Source of the DNA: SAT2750 sp964476375
Lineage (GTDB): Bacteria > Planctomycetota > Planctomycetia > Pirellulales > Pirellulaceae
Reading direction: 5' to 3'
DNA: 5,088 nt
NCBI GenBank assembly: GCA_964476375.1
Contig: CAYYZW010000096.1
Location: forward strand, 1 to 5,088
Part shown: in pieces, positions 1-5,088 of the stretch
Layout: each line of letters begins with the position of its first letter
Numbering within the stretch: the first letter of the stretch is position 1
Notes under the pieces: generated by a model
What the model was told of the DNA's origin: nothing
The model's input: only the letters and a program-made list of their open reading frames with translations
Database searches by the model: none
Program-made: the position numbers and the translations under genes

Positions 1-255
1 TTGACATTCCTGGTCAAGGACGCCGACTGGCGCCAGACCGCGGACATTATTGACGCTGTACAGATCCCACGCATTGCACCCAGTCTCGGGGGCGTGGAAT
101 CCTTGATCGAACAACCTCTGGTAATCAGCTACTTTGAATGCACACCCGAGGAACGGGAAGCTTATGGCATACCGGACAACATGATACGCCTTTCCTGTGG
201 TATCGAGGATTCCCAGGACCTGATTGATGACCTACGGCAGGCACTGGACCGATGA
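1..255 (+). CDS. C-terminal end of a cystathionine gamma-synthase-like PLP enzyme (5' truncated by window edge)
   Basis: This is the last 84 residues of a Cys/Met-metabolism PLP-dependent enzyme. The frame is open at base 1, so the TTG there is best read as an internal codon and not the start; most of the protein (normally about 380-420 residues, with the PLP lysine) lies outside the window. Visible hallmarks are SLGGVESLIEQP (fragment residues 28-39), a C-terminal active-site loop of this fold, and R63 in the NMIRLSCGIED stretch, the usual substrate-carboxylate-binding arginine. The wording IDAVQIPRIAPSLGG...ISYFE...YGIPDNMIRLS resembles, from memory, the plant-type cystathionine gamma-synthase more than the E. 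coli MetB type. That enzyme joins cysteine to an activated homoserine (O-phosphohomoserine in plants) in methionine synthesis. It overlaps the next gene by 4 nt (ATGA). The family is secure; the exact reaction is inferred. Confidence 0.88.
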   Translation: MTFLVKDADWRQTADIIDAVQIPRIAPSLGGVESLIEQPLVISYFECTPEEREAYGIPDNMIRLSCGIEDSQDLIDDLRQALDR

Positions 256-1391
256 AATTTCGCACTCGCAGCATTCACGCCGGCAGTCAACGTGATTCGG
301 AAACGGGCGCCGTCGTCCCGCCAATCCATGTCGCATCCACGTTTGTCCAGCCAGCGGCCGGCGAATTTGGTGAATTCGATTATTCACGCAGCGGCAACCC
401 CACTCGCAAGAACCTCGAGACAACGATGGCATCGCTTGAGGGGGGCAGCGATGCACTCGCATTTTCCACAGGGATGGCCGCCACGCATTGTGTCACGATG
501 CTTTGCCAAACCGGTGACGAGATTGTCGCCGGTGCCGATATCTACGGCGGTACCTACCGGCTGTTTCACAAGATTGCCACTCGCGGAGGAGTCAAGGTAA
601 CGCTCGTTGACGCGACACAGCCCGATCAGCTTCGATCGGCAATCACCAGCAAAACCCGTATTGTGTGGATTGAAACGCCCGGCAACCCCCTCCTTTCCAT
701 AACTGATATTTCCCTCTGTGCGCAGATCGCTCATGACAACGCGGCCTTGCTCGCGGTTGATAACACATTCTCCACCCCCGCACTCACCCGGCCCCTGGAG
801 CTGGGGGCAGATATTTCCATGCACTCCGCCACAAAATTTCTTGGTGGCCACAGCGACGCGCTCGGCGGCATCCTGGTCACAGGGGATCCCGGGCTCCACG
901 AGGATCTTTATTTTGTGCAAAACGCAACGGGCGCAACGCTTGGGAGTTTTGACAGTTTCCTGATCAGCCGTGGGATAAAGACCCTGGATTTACGCGTCCG
1001 CGCCCAATCCAGCGCGGCCCTGGAAATTGCCACTCGCCTTTCCGGCGACCCCCGAATCAGTGATGTCCGCTACCCGGGGCTTCCCACTCACCCGGGCCAT
1101 GAGCTTGCCGCGCAACAGATGGGGGGCGTCTTTGGGAGCATCGTCAGTTTTACGGTGCGAGGCGATTTTGATACGGCCAAGCGCGTGGTGGATTCGACTC
1201 GGTTGTTTCAGCTGGCAGTGAGCCTCGGCGCGGTCGAATCGCTGATTGAACAGCCCGCGGCGATGTCGCACGCAAGTTACGACAAGGTGGATCGCGAGGC
1301 CCATGGTATCCAGGATGGTCTCGTCAGGCTTTCTGTCGGGCTGGAGGATGTCGGGGACCTTTGGCAGGACCTGGACCGTGCCCTGGGCTAG
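252..1391 (+). CDS. trans-sulfuration PLP enzyme, cystathionine gamma-lyase/gamma-synthase family
   Basis: This is a complete 379-residue cytoplasmic enzyme of the Cys/Met-metabolism PLP family, of normal length. Seen in the sequence: Y44-S-R46-SGNPT (tyrosine and arginine that contact PLP phosphate of the partner subunit), Y98-GGT (tyrosine stacking on PLP), D170 in AVDNTFSTP (binds the pyridine nitrogen), the Schiff-base lysine K195 in HSATKFLGGHSD, SLGAVESLIEQP at 324-335, and R359 in LVRLSVGLED (substrate carboxylate). Position 100 is Gly, where methionine gamma-lyases carry Cys, which argues against that activity. The C-terminus (AMSH.SY, GLVRLSVGLED, DLDRAL) reads more like cystathionine gamma-lyase than the upstream paralogue does, but synthase and lyase are hard to separate by sequence. 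The ATG at 252 overlaps the upstream stop in ATGA and no strong Shine-Dalgarno is seen, so translation is probably coupled. The upstream paralogue matches 31 of 58 residues in an ungapped C-terminal comparison. Confidence 0.95.
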   Translation: MKFRTRSIHAGSQRDSETGAVVPPIHVASTFVQPAAGEFGEFDYSRSGNPTRKNLETTMASLEGGSDALAFSTGMAATHCVTMLCQTGDEIVAGADIYGGTYRLFHKIATRGGVKVTLVDATQPDQLRSAITSKTRIVWIETPGNPLLSITDISLCAQIAHDNAALLAVDNTFSTPALTRPLELGADISMHSATKFLGGHSDALGGILVTGDPGLHEDLYFVQNATGATLGSFDSFLISRGIKTLDLRVRAQSSAALEIATRLSGDPRISDVRYPGLPTHPGHELAAQQMGGVFGSIVSFTVRGDFDTAKRVVDSTRLFQLAVSLGAVESLIEQPAAMSHASYDKVDREAHGIQDGLVRLSVGLEDVGDLWQDLDRALG

Positions 1392-1402
1392 CGTCTCTTT
1401 TT

Positions 1403-1432
1403 TTGCCGCCCAGCTCAAGAATTCGTTAAAAT
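1403..1432 (+). promoter_or_regulatory. putative sigma70-type promoter for the HEAT-like protein gene
   Basis: TTGCCG (1403-1408, 4 of 6 to the -35 consensus) is followed after 18 nt by TAAAAT (1427-1432, 5 of 6 to the -10 consensus). This lies in the 72-nt gap after the PLP enzyme and puts a start site near 1439, leaving a leader of about 25 nt before the ATG at 1464. The T7 run at 1398-1404 has no adjoining strong hairpin, so no terminator separates the two genes. The call is by eye only. Confidence 0.4.
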
Positions 1433-1463
1433 ACCTACGGTTCGAACAAGTGCTCTTTCGTGG

Positions 1464-2624
1464 ATGGCCATGCGTTACCTCTACACCCTGGTAATCACGA
1501 CTGTAATCGGCGCCGGCATGCCGAGCCGGGCCGACGAGGCGCCCGCGCAGGCTGCGAGCCCGGAAGAGCTGGTCGAGCTTCTTGGGAGTTCCCGTTTTTC
1601 ACAGCGGAAGAAGGCGATGGACGCTTTGCTCCGCCTCGGCCCCGCAGCCCTCGGGCCTCTCGAAAAGGCCGCCCGAAGCCCTAACCGGGAAGTGCGGTAT
1701 CGAAGCCATCGACTTCTTGAGAGCGTTCGCGAGCTTGAATTCGAGAGAAGCCTCCAGGCCTTTATTCAGTCGAGGCATGACCCTTCTCTCCCGCTACCGG
1801 GCTGGGATCGCTTTCGCAGCAAGTATGGAAACGAAGGAGATGCAAGGCAACTATTTGTCGAGATGCAACGGGCTGAACGGGCCATTATGCGTTCGACCGA
1901 TGGGGATCACGCTACGATAACGCGGCTTATTGACCAGCGAGTGCAGTCATTTCAACAAGCCCGGCGTTTTCAGGGGGCGAATATCACGCTCGGCACGATC
2001 CTGGCGCTTGTGTTTGCCGGACAGGATTCCGAGCTGGCCCTCTCCGGCCCCACCATCAAGACAATATTCAGTCTTTTTGGGTACCCGGCGTTTCAGGGTG
2101 AAATGTACCGACCAGGAGCAAATAATCTTCGTTATATACGGCACGACCCGAGAAGCGACCTTTTGCGACGGCTGTTCGCGGACTGGATGAGGCGCCCGGG
2201 TGCCTACCAGCACTACCAGGGGTTCCAGCTGGCCCTCGTTTACGATGTTCCGGATGCTGTCCCAGCCGCTGTGACCGCGATCCAGAAAAAGGACGCCTCC
2301 CCCTACGTCAAACAATACGCACTCCAGGTCATTGCCGAGTACGGAAAACCTGACCGTATTCCCGTTGTTTCGACGTTGCTTTCAGACCACACCTTCTGCG
2401 CTGCCGCTCAGCGAATTAACGATAAACAATACCGCACCCAGATTCGGGATGTGGCCCTTGTGTGCCTTCTCGCACTCAAAAAGCTCGACCCCCGGGAAAA
2501 TGGTTTTCCCCGATTTATGCTCCGCAACCGGGTCGTCCAGCTTTCGTCGATTGGATTCCCAAGTGACGAGGAGAGAGACATGGCCCACGCCAGGTGGCAT
2601 GAATACCTCGAAAAGGAAAAATAA
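1464..2624 (+). CDS. exported HEAT-repeat-like protein of unknown function
   Basis: This is a 386-residue protein of unknown function. Residues 1-23 look like a Sec signal peptide: a short basic start (MAMR), hydrophobic LYTLVITTVIGAG, and a likely cleavage site after SRA, before DEAPA. Residues 32-95 form helical HEAT-like units (SPEELVELLGSSRF...AMDALLRLGPAALGPLEKAARS, then EVRYRSHRLLESV). Residues 263-345 look like a second helical-repeat block (AVPAAVTAIQKKD...VKQYALQVIAEYG, then TQIRDVALVCLLALKKLDP). The tail GFPSDEERDMAHARWHEYLEK recalls a C-terminal motif I associate with planctomycete HEAT proteins. I see no catalytic motif or metal site, so a scaffold or binding role outside the cytoplasm is the cautious reading. 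The ATG at 1464 is chosen because it opens the frame; ATG 1470 is an in-frame alternative. Neither has a clear Shine-Dalgarno. A probable promoter lies just upstream and the dioxygenase gene begins 27 nt after the stop. Confidence 0.8.
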   Translation: MAMRYLYTLVITTVIGAGMPSRADEAPAQAASPEELVELLGSSRFSQRKKAMDALLRLGPAALGPLEKAARSPNREVRYRSHRLLESVRELEFERSLQAFIQSRHDPSLPLPGWDRFRSKYGNEGDARQLFVEMQRAERAIMRSTDGDHATITRLIDQRVQSFQQARRFQGANITLGTILALVFAGQDSELALSGPTIKTIFSLFGYPAFQGEMYRPGANNLRYIRHDPRSDLLRRLFADWMRRPGAYQHYQGFQLALVYDVPDAVPAAVTAIQKKDASPYVKQYALQVIAEYGKPDRIPVVSTLLSDHTFCAAAQRINDKQYRTQIRDVALVCLLALKKLDPRENGFPRFMLRNRVVQLSSIGFPSDEERDMAHARWHEYLEKEK

Positions 2625-2651
2625 CCTCCAGCTCCCCGGGATCAAAACGGC

Positions 2652-3506
2652 ATGCCAGTCGACCTTTCTCTTTCTCATGAACCGGTCAGCGATTTCCTTG
2701 CAGTCGCACCAACGCCGGCACCAAGGGCCTTGACGCCGGACCAGGTCGACGAATTTGTCCGCGATGGGTTTCTCACAGGGATCCCCCTGCTGACCGATTC
2801 CCAGGTGGACGATTTAAATGACCAGCTGGCACCTCTCATGTCCCAGGCCCCAAGCCCGCTGTGGCATGAATTCCACAGCAATGAGTCAGGGGATCCTGAA
2901 TCCGTTCTGTTTCATGCGCTGGGCGCCTGGCGAATTGCCCCTGGTTTTCACGACCTCCTTTGGCATCCCACGCTGGTGGGGGCAGCAGAACAGTTGATTG
3001 GGGGCAAGGTGCGTTTTTGGCATGACCAGCTATTTTGCAAGCCGCCGGAGCATGGGGGGGGCGTGTCCTGGCACCAGGATTATTCTTACTGGACGCGGAC
3101 GACACCGATGGCCCACCTTACATGCTGGATTGCGCTGGATGACACGACCAGCGAAAACGGGGTCATCCAGTACATCCCAGGCAGCCATCGCTGGAACCTG
3201 CTTCCCATGACGGGTCTTGCCGGTGGAATGGATTCGATTCGAGAACTGCTGGACCCCGAACAGTGTCGTTCCATGAAAACACCCGCACAGCGCCCCATGC
3301 GGAAGGGGGAATGCAGTTTTCACCACCCGCTCACCGTCCATGGGAGCGGTAAAAACCTGTCAGGTGTCCCACGCAGGGCGACGGTTGTGAACTTGATTCG
3401 CGATGGTGTCGTGTCCGCAGCGGCCGAGCCGCTATTGAAAGGAATTCCGGCCATACCCTGTGGAAAACAGCTGGAGGGCCAGTTTTTCCCGTTGCTGTCA
3501 GCCTAG
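2652..3506 (+). CDS. phytanoyl-CoA dioxygenase (PhyH) family Fe(II)/2-oxoglutarate oxygenase
   Basis: This is a 284-residue, probably cytoplasmic, non-haem iron oxygenase of the PhyH family. Members hydroxylate diverse small molecules using O2 and 2-oxoglutarate, giving succinate and CO2. Visible motifs: an N-terminal helix (LTPDQVDEFVRDGFL, 27-41) typical of the family; FWHDQLFCKPP (122-132) on the core strand; the iron-binding HxD as H141-Q-D143 in SWHQDYSYW; NGVIQYIPGSHRW (169-181); and the distal His H230 in TVHGSGKN, followed by R241/R242, one of which should bind the 2-oxoglutarate carboxylate. The aspartate of HxD is present, so this is not a halogenase-type member. Length is normal and there is no signal peptide. 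The substrate cannot be told from sequence. The gene starts 27 nt after the HEAT-like gene with no obvious promoter or terminator between them, so co-transcription is likely. No good Shine-Dalgarno precedes the ATG. Confidence 0.92.
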   Translation: MPVDLSLSHEPVSDFLAVAPTPAPRALTPDQVDEFVRDGFLTGIPLLTDSQVDDLNDQLAPLMSQAPSPLWHEFHSNESGDPESVLFHALGAWRIAPGFHDLLWHPTLVGAAEQLIGGKVRFWHDQLFCKPPEHGGGVSWHQDYSYWTRTTPMAHLTCWIALDDTTSENGVIQYIPGSHRWNLLPMTGLAGGMDSIRELLDPEQCRSMKTPAQRPMRKGECSFHHPLTVHGSGKNLSGVPRRATVVNLIRDGVVSAAAEPLLKGIPAIPCGKQLEGQFFPLLSA

Positions 3507-3537
3507 TCCGCATCTTCACCCCTACGCGACATTCCGG

Positions 3538-3547
3538 TCGTTAAAAT
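3538..3547 (+). promoter_or_regulatory. candidate -10 region or shared upstream element (TCGTTAAAAT)
   Basis: In the 135-nt gap before the lipoprotein gene, TCGTTAAAAT repeats exactly the 10-mer at 1423-1432 of the promoter before the HEAT-like gene. TAAAAT (3542-3547) fits a -10 hexamer, but I see no good -35 at 16-18 nt upstream. A second -10-like TATGAT lies at 3583-3588, also without a clear -35. One of these probably drives the lipoprotein gene; the sequence does not decide which. Confidence 0.25.
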
Positions 3548-3641
3548 CAGGGTTTGGTCGTGCCCCAGACCAGCCGAAAGGATATGATGGATCTGTTACC
3601 AGTGACGATCAACACACTCCTGCTTTTTCGGACCCATTGTG

Positions 3642-4727
3642 ATGCCCACACGATTGAACGCAGGCATGTCTATTGCCCTCTTTGCATTGCTTGTCCTGAC
3701 CCTCGTCGCACCAGGGTGTGATTCTTTTACCGGAATGGTTCCCACCGAGGATGCCGATCATCCGGACATGGTGGACGCAACAAAACGTGCTCCGTCCGTC
3801 GGGGAATCCGTGTCGGGTTCCGGTGACACGGGCATGCACGCGGCTGGCCCAATGCCCGGCCCAGGCCAGATGGACATGCCGGATAGCGATGGCGTTGAGA
3901 TGGCCAATATGATGATGAACGCCGGTGAATTGGCCATTCCCGACGACGCCCCGGATGATTTTGATTCAACAACAGATTTCGCGGCTCAACTGGGCACGGC
4001 GATCCCGGGGGATGACGCCCCCGATGCGGTGACGGGAACGGATGCATACTTCAATCAGCCGGGTGGGATTGGACTTGACCCGGCGGTGGGCGACGGGGCG
4101 CCCGGCGACCTGGGGACAGCGAACGACGAATACCTTCAATCCTTCGGTGGCAACCAAGCGGGCGGCCCCGGTGGGGCCGCGGATGCGCCCGGCCTTTCCG
4201 GCCCCCGACCACAAGGGAAAGCCCGCAACAAGCCGCCTTCCGGTCCCCCGCCCTCGGCGATTGGCACGAAGTTGCGAAGCAGGGGCCCGGGCAACCCTGC
4301 CGCGCAGAAGCCCTCGTCCACCCGGCCGGGGACGGCCCCGAAGCCTTCCACGTCCGGAAATACCGCGCCACCTGGATTCCCACAGCAACCGCTCTTTCAC
4401 CTCACCAATCCCGTTTCCCTTTATGACGGGACAGGCTTTTCTATTGGCTTCTCGGTAGATTATCAATTACTCCGGGCGCCGGAACCCGGCGTCAGTTACC
4501 TGTGGGTTGTGTCGTTTGAGGAACTCGACAAATCCGGCAGGGGCTCCTCCGTTCGCAAGGTCCAGCAGACGATCCGGCCCAGTGACAGCGGCAGCGGGAC
4601 ATTGAAGGTCGTAGTTCCTCTCAAGGGGCAACCGAAAGAACCTTACCGGTGTGTTATTGCTGCGAAAAAGGGAAACCAGCAGAAGCAGGTGAGCAAATCA
4701 ACCACCTTCCCGCCGTCGTTCAAATAA
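3642..4727 (+). CDS. putative lipoprotein with Met-rich acidic segment, Pro/Gly linker and unknown C-terminal domain
   Basis: I do not recognise this 361-residue protein. Residues 1-26 form a signal sequence (MPTRLNAG, then a hydrophobic run) ending in LVAPGC, so C26 is a likely lipidation site, although Pro at -2 is outside the usual lipobox pattern. Residues 27-165 are acidic and low in complexity, with a Met-rich stretch (M65, 71, 77, 79, 87, 90, 91, 92) and imperfect repeats (AIPDDAPDD at 98-106, AIPGDDAPDA at 120-129). Residues about 170-249 are rich in Pro, Gly and Ser and become basic (GKARNKPP, TKLRSRGPG). Residues 251-361 look folded and beta-rich (VSLYDGTGFSIGFSV, SYLWVVSFEELD, GTLKVVVPLKG, YRCVIAAKKG) and could be Ig-like; this is inferred from pattern only. 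The likely layout is a membrane anchor, a long flexible spacer and an exposed C-terminal domain. The ATG at 3642 is preferred over the GTG immediately before it (3639); no clear Shine-Dalgarno helps. Confidence 0.78.
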   Translation: MPTRLNAGMSIALFALLVLTLVAPGCDSFTGMVPTEDADHPDMVDATKRAPSVGESVSGSGDTGMHAAGPMPGPGQMDMPDSDGVEMANMMMNAGELAIPDDAPDDFDSTTDFAAQLGTAIPGDDAPDAVTGTDAYFNQPGGIGLDPAVGDGAPGDLGTANDEYLQSFGGNQAGGPGGAADAPGLSGPRPQGKARNKPPSGPPPSAIGTKLRSRGPGNPAAQKPSSTRPGTAPKPSTSGNTAPPGFPQQPLFHLTNPVSLYDGTGFSIGFSVDYQLLRAPEPGVSYLWVVSFEELDKSGRGSSVRKVQQTIRPSDSGSGTLKVVVPLKGQPKEPYRCVIAAKKGNQQKQVSKSTTFPPSFK

Positions 4728-4756
4728 GAGTGCCCTTATTTCCATTCGGTTGCCAA

Positions 4757-4779
4757 TATTCGCCGTTTCGGGGCGAATA
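4757..4779 (+). other. hairpin 1 in the gap between the lipoprotein and YiiX-like genes
   Basis: TATTCGCC (4757-4764) and GGCGAATA (4772-4779) are perfect 8-nt inverted repeats around a 7-nt loop, GTTTCGG. No T-run follows, so it is not a classic intrinsic terminator. It abuts hairpin 2 directly. It may be an RNA structure in the leader or intergenic transcript, or a DNA-binding site. Confidence 0.5.
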
Positions 4780-4803
4780 GACTGTGACGGTTCTATCACG
4801 GTC
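4780..4803 (+). other. hairpin 2 / palindrome immediately following hairpin 1
   Basis: GACTGTGA (4780-4787) pairs with TCACGGTC (4796-4803) over 8 positions, one of them a G-T wobble, around an 8-nt loop. As DNA it contains TGTGA-N8-TCACG, recalling the half-sites of CRP/FNR-type regulators but with 8 nt between halves where CRP has 6. It ends 25 nt before the ATG of the YiiX-like gene, so it could act as leader RNA structure or operator. Confidence 0.4.
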
Positions 4804-4811
4804 AACCTGAT

Positions 4812-4817
4812 GAGGGG
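4812..4817 (+). promoter_or_regulatory. ribosome binding site of the YiiX-like gene
   Basis: GAGGGG lies 11 nt before the ATG at 4829. It is the clearest Shine-Dalgarno-like sequence before any start in this window and supports that start, since the same frame carries a TGA stop at 4811-4813 and no earlier start codon follows it. Confidence 0.5.
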
Positions 4818-4828
4818 ACTTTTTTTCG

Positions 4829-5088
4829 ATGCATGCGTTTCTGTTTCTCACGCTCTGCCTGCCAATAACGAACCCACTGCCAGATGGAACCCTGGTCGTG
4901 CTGCGCCATAGTAATCCCCTCGTGACAAGGGTCACCCAATCTCCCTGGACGCATATTGGCGTCCTCTTTACGGACGATGGAAAGCAATGGGGCTACGAAG
5001 CCTCGCCCGGGGGAGTTCGCCGCATGCCATTGTCCGACTTTGTCATCGATTCATATTCCCGGAGGCTCTGCTATAACAAGACGCCTTC
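4829..5088 (+). CDS. YiiX-like permuted papain-fold (NlpC/P60 superfamily) hydrolase, 3' truncated by window edge
   Basis: The frame from ATG 4829 stays open for 86 residues to the end of the window. After a short hydrophobic N-terminus (MHAFLFLTLCLP, a weak possible signal or export segment) comes LPDGTLVVLRHSN (17-29), then SPWTHIGVLF (38-47), then WGYEASPGGVRRMPLSDF (54-71). This order, a DGTLV strand, a (Y/W)-(S/T)-H-(I/V)-G motif, then an E-A-x-P-x-G-V segment, matches the YiiX-like circularly permuted papain-fold hydrolases. H42 would be the catalytic histidine and E57 a possible third residue; the catalytic cysteine should come later, beyond the window. Members cleave or transfer amide, ester or thioester bonds, often on lipids or cell-wall peptides; the substrate here is unknown. 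It lies 101 nt after the lipoprotein gene, behind two hairpins and a good ribosome binding site. Family call from memory of motifs. Confidence 0.72.
   Translation, partial: MHAFLFLTLCLPITNPLPDGTLVVLRHSNPLVTRVTQSPWTHIGVLFTDDGKQWGYEASPGGVRRMPLSDFVIDSYSRRLCYNKTP

Noticed and set aside
384..920. 178-residue open frame on the minus strand
   Set aside because: It lies opposite the PLP enzyme, whose active-site motifs are intact; the product has no recognisable motif and reads as an antisense shadow.
1363..1404. Possible terminator: bulged hairpin GGCAGG/CCGTGCC followed later by T7
   Set aside because: The stem lies within the coding sequence, is bulged, and ends about 15 nt before the T-run, which is too far for intrinsic termination.
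990..1418. 142-residue minus-strand open frame
   Set aside because: It is antisense to the C-terminal half of the PLP enzyme, with no domain or ribosome binding site.
3460..3642. 60-residue plus-strand frame bridging the dioxygenase end and the gap
   Set aside because: Its first third lies inside the dioxygenase gene in another frame, and its product is low in order with no motif. The TGATG contact with the lipoprotein start looks fortuitous.
3584..3721. 45-residue small frame (MMDLLPVT...) with Cys/His near the end, starting behind AAAGGA
   Set aside because: The purine run is too close to the ATG, most of the frame overlaps the lipoprotein signal sequence in another frame, and the Cys/His spacing fits no zinc motif I know.
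3966..4466. 166-residue minus-strand open frame rich in Arg and Gly
   Set aside because: It results from the G+C-rich Pro/Gly-coding segment of the lipoprotein read backwards, where stop codons are rare; there is no start signal or family resemblance.
4750..4778. Promoter TTGCCA (5 of 6 to -35) with GCGAAT 17 nt later
   Set aside because: The -10 match is poor (3 of 6) and lies inside the right arm of hairpin 1, so the structural reading is better supported.
4733..4816. Possible pairing of CCCTT (4733-4737) with the GAGGG ribosome binding site as a switch
   Set aside because: It has only five pairs, one a wobble; such matches are common by chance and nothing supports a riboswitch.

Overview
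The window looks like chromosomal DNA of a planctomycete or a close relative. This rests on the G+C-rich composition (high fifties by eye), a secreted HEAT-like protein of a layout I associate with planctomycetes, a lipoprotein with a long Pro/Gly/Asp-rich linker, weak or absent Shine-Dalgarno sites at most starts, and a plant-like cystathionine gamma-synthase next to a second paralogue. The assignment is by protein style from memory; no rRNA or marker gene is present. All six genes lie on the + strand, and I see no tRNA, rRNA, CRISPR array, insertion sequence or integrase.

Left part (1-1391): the C-terminal end of one PLP-dependent Cys/Met-metabolism enzyme overlaps by 4 nt (ATGA) a complete 379-residue paralogue with an intact active site. 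The pair probably handles cystathionine formation and/or cleavage in methionine/cysteine metabolism and is translationally coupled.

Middle (1392-3506): a plausible sigma70-type promoter (TTGCCG-18-TAAAAT) precedes a 386-residue exported HEAT-like protein. A 284-residue phytanoyl-CoA-dioxygenase-family Fe(II)/2-oxoglutarate oxygenase follows 27 nt later, with its HxD...H triad intact. These two may be co-transcribed, but nothing in the sequence says they share a pathway.

Right part (3507-5088): a 135-nt gap repeats the 10-mer TCGTTAAAAT found at the first promoter. It precedes a predicted lipoprotein with a Met-rich acidic segment, a basic Pro/Gly linker and an unrecognised C-terminal beta-rich domain. 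A 101-nt gap then carries two directly abutting hairpins. The window ends inside an ORF (86 residues visible) whose sequence resembles the YiiX-like permuted papain/NlpC-P60 hydrolases.

I found no clear new defence or mobile system. The least explained parts are the lipoprotein and the tandem hairpins in front of the YiiX-like gene.
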